From NCBI RefSeq assembly GCF_000213555.1, contig NZ_GL891983.1, positions 167,698-231,697 on the forward strand: 64,000 bases of DNA. Direction: 5' to 3'. A model generated the notes under the pieces. It was not told where the DNA came from. It saw only the letters and a list, made by a program, of their open reading frames with translations, and ran no database searches. This document shows, piece by piece, positions 60,297-64,000 of the stretch. Made by a program: the position numbers and the translations under genes. This stretch comes from Dysgonomonas gadei ATCC BAA-286. GTDB lineage: Bacteria; Bacteroidota; Bacteroidia; Bacteroidales; Dysgonomonadaceae. The stretch's first letter is position 1. Every line of letters begins with the position of its first letter.

Positions 60297-61355
60297 TTAG
60301 CTTTGTTTTTTATCTTCTTTGTTTTCTTTTTCTTTCGGTGCCTGACTCTCCGTCAAGCTATCCTTTTGCTCTTCCAGTGTCTGGCGCTCTTCTATCTTAG
60401 TCTGATTGACGAACAGGTAAGCATTTACCAAACTCAGGTCGTTCTCGTCGGCAAACGGAGTGTATTTGGCAAACTTAACCAGATCGGCTAGTTTCAGTAT
60501 CTGCGACAAGCCATCTGTAGCCGATTTTGTATCAGTAGCCAAATGTACCGAAGCAATGATATCATCCGAGATCATTTCCGGCGCATCTATGCTGAAGCGT
60601 TTATCTATATATTCACGAAGAATATCTGTAAGTTCGGTATAATATTCCTTCTCCTGCCCTTTCTGCCAAAGTTTAGACGTTTTCAGCTTATCCAGTCCCT
60701 GTAATGCGACCACATGAGGAGGCAAAACAATTTTCGGGGTAAAGAAATACCCTTTGTTCCTCTTCCGTATATAGAAGTAAACAGCAAGCCCGATAAGCGC
60801 AAGGATCAATAGTATAATCAGAGGTATATACAAATATTCAAGATAGTCCTGCCATACAAACGGCGGATCTTGCACTGTTTTTATATCCGATATCTGAAGC
60901 TTCTCGAAGTCTATGGAATCAGTCTGATGATTCTTCAATTGCTCGAGATATGCTAAAGACTGCTCCGATAATTGCGGCGCGGAAACTTTCAGCCCAAAAT
61001 CGTTTGTACGAAGCGTATCCACACCATCTATCACCTGCATGTAAGGTACATGGTATAGTGTAGAATCGAACGAAGTCACAACATATTTCTGACTGATAGT
61101 CATCACCTCTGTCATTACCGTATCCGGTTTCAGCATTTTCAACACCTCGATTCCAGTAATCAGGGTATCCGGATAAAGAGGGAAAATAATATCCCGCCCT
61201 TTTGGAGCAATAACCTCTACATTAATGATTGCCTGTTCCCCGATCAGGATATCCGACGGCTGTATTGTTGCCCTTACTGTCGACTTCTGCGCCGATAGCG
61301 AAAAACTCAGGCAGCAAAGCAAGCCAAGCAATAGTATATTTTTTAGTTTCAACAT
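60297..61355 (-). CDS. BatD-like/DUF4381-like membrane protein of the bat operon
   Basis: 352 aa from the ATG at 61355, chosen because it opens the signal peptide MLKLKNILLLGLLCCLSFSLSAQ (an earlier start at 61394 adds 13 residues). Periplasmic beta domain (about 25-110, IQPSDILIGEQAIINVEV) resembles the first domain of BatD; one membrane helix (about 172-195); a cytoplasmic domain (about 215-320) with EYYTELTDILREYIDKRFSIDAPEM, typical of DUF4381-type partners of MoxR; then a charged tail. It sits between DUF58 and batA. Confidence 0.82.
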   Translation of the reverse strand: MLKLKNILLLGLLCCLSFSLSAQKSTVRATIQPSDILIGEQAIINVEVIAPKGRDIIFPLYPDTLITGIEVLKMLKPDTVMTEVMTISQKYVVTSFDSTLYHVPYMQVIDGVDTLRTNDFGLKVSAPQLSEQSLAYLEQLKNHQTDSIDFEKLQISDIKTVQDPPFVWQDYLEYLYIPLIILLILALIGLAVYFYIRKRNKGYFFTPKIVLPPHVVALQGLDKLKTSKLWQKGQEKEYYTELTDILREYIDKRFSIDAPEMISDDIIASVHLATDTKSATDGLSQILKLADLVKFAKYTPFADENDLSLVNAYLFVNQTKIEERQTLEEQKDSLTESQAPKEKENKEDKKQS

Positions 61356-61434
61356 ATTTTCAATGAGTAAATTAGCATATATGCCAATTAGCAAATTTCA
61401 GTATATATAATTGGTGCATTTTCAAATTTACATT

Positions 61435-62304
61435 TTAGCTTCTCTTCTTAAACAAGGCCATTAAAGCCTTTACATAATCTTCATCGGTACGGACAGAAAC
61501 ATTATCTACCTTACTCCGGTTAAACGACGTCTGCATATTCTCCTGCTGCTTTTTCCACCAATCCTGATATACCTGACGTACTCTCTTGGACGAAGTATCC
61601 ACCCAACGTTCTGTCCCGGTCTCCGCATCCATCACTTTCATAAGCCCCACGCTAGGAAGCTGCGTTTCAAGACTGTCATAAACCTGCAAAGCAACTATGT
61701 CGTGTTTACGATTGGCTATTGTCAGGGCATTATTATAATCCTGTATATCTATAAAGTCGGATATCATAAATGTTGTGCAGCGTTTTTTGATAACATTCGT
61801 CAGATATTTAAGAGCCATTCCCACATCGGTTTTGGCACTGTCTGCCTGAAAGTTTATGAGTTCCCGGATAATATAAAGTATATGCTTCTTACCTTTCTTA
61901 GGAGGTATGAATTTTTCTATCTTGTCGGAAAAGAAAACCACCCCGATTTTATCATTGTTCTGTATGGCAGAAAAAGCGAGTGTTGCGGCAATTTCCGTAA
62001 CCATATCGCGCTTTAGTGAATTCCTTGTTCCGAAATCCTGACTGGCAGACACATCCACAAGAAGCATAACTGTCAGTTCCCGCTCCTCTTCAAATACCTT
62101 AATAAAAGGTTTGTTGTATCGGGCTGTCACATTCCAGTCTATGTCGCGGATATCATCTCCGTATTGGTATTCACGCACCTCTGAGAAGGCCATCCCCCTG
62201 CCTTTAAAAGCTGAATGGTATTGTCCTGCAAATATATTGCGGGACAAACCACGGGTCTTTATTTCAATCTGACGTACTTTTTTTAATAATTCGCTTGTTT
62301 CCAT
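61435..62304 (-). CDS. DUF58 domain protein
   Basis: 289 aa, cytoplasmic. The family signature FKGRGMAFSEVREYQYGDDIRDIDWNVTARYNKPFIKVFEEERE is at about residues 30-73, followed by a VWA-like half (MLLVDVSASQDFGT, about 80-93, with DxSxS). DUF58 genes almost always follow moxR, as here, and the product probably connects the ATPase with the VWA proteins. Here an extra four-helix-bundle gene enclosed in inverted repeats stands between moxR and this gene. Confidence 0.93.
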   Translation of the reverse strand: METSELLKKVRQIEIKTRGLSRNIFAGQYHSAFKGRGMAFSEVREYQYGDDIRDIDWNVTARYNKPFIKVFEEERELTVMLLVDVSASQDFGTRNSLKRDMVTEIAATLAFSAIQNNDKIGVVFFSDKIEKFIPPKKGKKHILYIIRELINFQADSAKTDVGMALKYLTNVIKKRCTTFMISDFIDIQDYNNALTIANRKHDIVALQVYDSLETQLPSVGLMKVMDAETGTERWVDTSSKRVRQVYQDWWKKQQENMQTSFNRSKVDNVSVRTDEDYVKALMALFKKRS

Positions 62305-62310
62305 TTTGGT

Positions 62311-62333
62311 CAGTTAACAGTTATCAGTTAACA
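62311..62333. repeat. Left 23-bp inverted repeat of the four-helix-bundle element
   Basis: It begins CAGTTAACAGTTATC. It matches the reverse complement of 62705-62727 at 22 of 23 positions. It is placed 6 bases before the DUF58 start codon. The unit is of the same TTAACTG type as modules in repeat copies B, C and E. Confidence 0.85.
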
Positions 62334-62693
62334 GTCAACATTTTTATTAATACGGGTTACTTTCAATATCGAATATATCATTTTAGCAATTTCATCTGCA
62401 TCGGTAAAGATGTCTTCAAAATTTTCCGGAGCGATATATCCTGTATCTTTAAGTAAAGATAACCAGTATTTAGTTTCCAATATTTCTTTGTATGCTATGC
62501 TCATTTTGGCAGAAAAATCCAAATCGGAGATAGCACCATTAGCTTCTGCTATATTAGCCCCAACAGATGTACCACATCTCAACAGTTGCTTCGATAATAT
62601 ATATTCTTGTTTATCACTCAAATATTTATAAGCTTTTACAATTCTTATGGCAAAAGAATATGCCTTTTCATAAACAAGGCTATTACTTATCAT
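62328..62693 (-). CDS. Four-helix-bundle protein (IVP / S23 family)
   Basis: 121 aa, four amphipathic helices. Family motif LSKQLLRCGTSVGANIAEANGA (about 33-54) and the later SIAYKEILETKYWLSLLKDTGYI are clear. This family is encoded by intervening sequences in 23S rRNA genes and is related to the Avd accessory protein of diversity-generating retroelements; it binds nucleic acid in the cases I know of. It is foreign to the usual moxR-DUF58 pair. The last codons overlap the left inverted repeat; the start lies 12 bases inside the right one. Confidence 0.88.
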   Translation of the reverse strand: MISNSLVYEKAYSFAIRIVKAYKYLSDKQEYILSKQLLRCGTSVGANIAEANGAISDLDFSAKMSIAYKEILETKYWLSLLKDTGYIAPENFEDIFTDADEIAKMIYSILKVTRINKNVDC

Positions 62694-62704
62694 ATGCTTA
62701 ACTT

Positions 62705-62727
62705 TGTTAACTGATGACTGTTAACTG
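62705..62727. repeat. Right 23-bp inverted repeat of the four-helix-bundle element
   Basis: Partner of 62311-62333 with one mismatch. It lies 9 bases after the moxR stop codon (62737-62739 on the minus strand) and before the four-helix-bundle gene. Confidence 0.85.
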
Positions 62728-62736
62728 TTACATGAT

Positions 62737-63729
62737 TTACGGTACTTCAATCTTATTCAAAATTTCGCTAATAATCTCATCGGAGTTCGTATTATTAGCT
62801 TCCGCTTCATATGTCAGTCCGATACGGTGGCGCAATACATCGTGGCATACTGCACGGATATCCTCAGGGATAACGTAGCCTCTGCGTTTGATAAATGCAT
62901 ATGCACGTGATGCCAAAGCCAGACTGATAGATGCACGCGGTGATGCTCCGAAACCGATCATTCCTTTTAGTGATGTCAGCCCGTTTTCCTCAGGGAAACG
63001 TGTAGCAAATACGATATCGACAATATATTTCTCTATCTTTTCATCCAGATAAACATCTTTCACCACTTCCCGAGCACCAATGATTTCATCCGCTTTCATT
63101 ACCGGAGTTAATTTCCCATAGTCTCCTGTCAGGTTGTTTCTCAGGATTAATTTTTCCTCTTCTTTCTTCGGGTAATTTATCACTACTTTCAGCATGAAAC
63201 GGTCTACTTGTGCTTCCGGAAGCGGATAGGTACCTTCCTGCTCAATAGGGTTCTGAGTTGCCATCACCAGGAATGGGGACGGTAATTTATATGTCTTTTC
63301 TCCAATTGTCACCTGGCGTTCCTGCATGGCTTCGAGTAATGCACTCTGTACTTTGGCAGGAGCACGGTTTATTTCATCTGCCAATACAAAATTTGAAAAT
63401 ACAGGTCCGTGTTTTACGAAGAACTCTTCGTTTTTCTGGCTGTAGATCATTGTTCCGATAACATCGGCAGGCAATAGGTCGGGAGTAAACTGTATACGAC
63501 TATACTTAGCATCGATGAGCGAAGCCAAAGATTTTATTGCCAGAGTTTTTGCCAAACCCGGTACCCCTTCAAGCAGGATATGCCCATCAGCTAAAAGACC
63601 TATCAAGAGTGATTCTACGAGATGTTTTTGCCCCACAATCACCTTATCCATACCCATTGTGAGAGATTCTACAAATGAGCTTTTACTTTGTATCCTTTCG
63701 GTAAGTTCTCGAATGTCAACTTGCGCCAT
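62737..63729 (-). CDS. moxR: MoxR family AAA+ ATPase
   Basis: 330 aa. Walker A GHILLEGVPGLAKTLAIKSL (about 50-69), Walker B NFVLADEINRAPAKVQSALLEAM (about 112-134), sensor 1 LVMATQNPIEQEGTYPLPEAQ, and sensor 2 GASPRASISLALASRA. MoxR ATPases act as chaperones that mature or remodel VWA-domain partners, here most likely BatA and BatB. It is the first gene of the operon that runs down to batE. A TATTTTTG promoter element lies upstream at 63846-63853. Confidence 0.95.
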   Translation of the reverse strand: MAQVDIRELTERIQSKSSFVESLTMGMDKVIVGQKHLVESLLIGLLADGHILLEGVPGLAKTLAIKSLASLIDAKYSRIQFTPDLLPADVIGTMIYSQKNEEFFVKHGPVFSNFVLADEINRAPAKVQSALLEAMQERQVTIGEKTYKLPSPFLVMATQNPIEQEGTYPLPEAQVDRFMLKVVINYPKKEEEKLILRNNLTGDYGKLTPVMKADEIIGAREVVKDVYLDEKIEKYIVDIVFATRFPEENGLTSLKGMIGFGASPRASISLALASRAYAFIKRRGYVIPEDIRAVCHDVLRHRIGLTYEAEANNTNSDEIISEILNKIEVP

Positions 63730-63845
63730 ACTGTTATACTATTTTGCGTTTATATTTATTGTTTGATTTTCCTCAATTATAATTAGTAAACTCAGATAAC
63801 CCCCGATATTTTACGGGCATATCACTCCTATTTTACTAAGCACGA

Positions 63846-63853
63846 CAAAAATA
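63846..63853 (-). promoter_or_regulatory. Probable promoter of the moxR-bat operon
   Basis: TATTTTTG on the minus strand fits TAnnTTTG, 117 bases before the moxR ATG at 63729. A TTTTC sequence about 20 bases upstream may be the other element. The remainder of 63730-64000 holds nothing else I could identify. Confidence 0.45.
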
Positions 63854-64000
63854 GAAATGTTAAATCTGAAAACCCATAATTCGGAGTTAAAAAAAATTAA
63901 GCGGAACGAAGTATTTAAGCCGATAAATTAAATAGGGTATAGTATGTACATTATATCACTTATTTTTATAGTTTTATGTCATAATCGAATCTAATATAAG

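Larger units (their letters stand above)
62311..62727 (-). mobile_element. IVS-like element: four-helix-bundle gene bounded by 23-bp inverted repeats
   Basis: A 417-base unit between moxR and DUF58. Inverted repeats of 23 bp (22 identical) enclose one gene for an IVP/S23-type four-helix-bundle protein, transcribed in the same direction as the operon. Intervening sequences in 23S rRNA genes of some bacteria have the same build: terminal stem plus an ORF of this family, cut out of RNA by RNase III. In this mRNA the stem would place the whole gene in a loop and could lead to processing between moxR and DUF58. Mobility is inferred; no target duplication could be confirmed. Confidence 0.6.

Overview
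The window is about 64 kb of an AT-rich Bacteroidota chromosome, most likely Bacteroidales and plausibly Dysgonomonas or a close relative; the genus is an inference. Evidence for the phylum: many promoters match the TTTG / TAnnTTTG signature used by the Bacteroidota housekeeping sigma factor; there is a type IX secretion (T9SS) C-terminal sorting domain; short Bacteroidota lipoproteins (DUF4884) and DUF4468, DUF4301 and TlpA-type thiol proteins occur; and there is a complete Bacteroides-type bat (aerotolerance) operon. No tRNA, rRNA, CRISPR array, prophage or transposase gene was seen.

Layout. 1-1612: gene-poor, with a GC-rich nested inverted-repeat element inside an intergenic repeat, then one 59-codon gene with its own promoter and terminator. 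1613-5761 (-): glpABC, anaerobic glycerol-3-phosphate dehydrogenase, with TTTCGAAA-type dyads at both ends. 5946-9773: a glutathione peroxidase, then a T9SS surface protein and a small secreted partner. 9985-12453 (-): DUF4301, a SpoU RNA methyltransferase and folB. 12642-18525 (+): bactofilin, Xaa-Pro aminopeptidase, a thiol-disulfide protein, gamma-carbonic anhydrase, a GNAT-membrane fusion and PPK2. 18616-23442: corA, rsmA and two membrane proteins. 23946-29664: pepD, a glycosidase-like lipoprotein, a sirtuin, two FKBPs and an Lrp regulator. 29845-36416: a PASTA protein, an rluD-type gene broken by an amber codon, ddl, an acyltransferase, DUF4468, rnhB and a phosphoesterase. 36878-47167: an exo/endonuclease-family protein, GHL10, a THUMP methyltransferase, pabBC, a YtxH/holin-like envelope trio, miaB, a phosphoesterase and a beta-rich outer-membrane candidate. 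47238-53324 (-): dipeptidyl peptidase III, DinB, an aspartic-protease-like protein, a Usp protein, a small DNA-binding candidate and PAP2.

53350-63729 (-) is the moxR-DUF58-bat operon, read from 63729 downwards: moxR, a four-helix-bundle (IVP/S23) gene, DUF58, a BatD-like protein, batA, batB, batC, a half-length BatD, batD and batE. MoxR AAA+ ATPase, von Willebrand factor A (VWA) proteins and TPR/SH3 partners are thought to form an envelope complex linked to stress and oxygen tolerance.

The least explained material lies between genes. (1) The four-helix-bundle gene inside the bat operon is enclosed by 23-bp inverted repeats (22/23 identical), like the intervening sequences of 23S rRNA but in a protein-coding transcript. 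(2) Five copies of a modular intergenic repeat share module order, and their TTAACTG module is the same sequence type as those inverted repeats. (3) A 13-bp palindrome AGGTCnnnGACCT occurs six times outside genes. (4) A cloverleaf-like nested inverted repeat sits at 351-764. All identifications come from reading the sequence; no database search was run.
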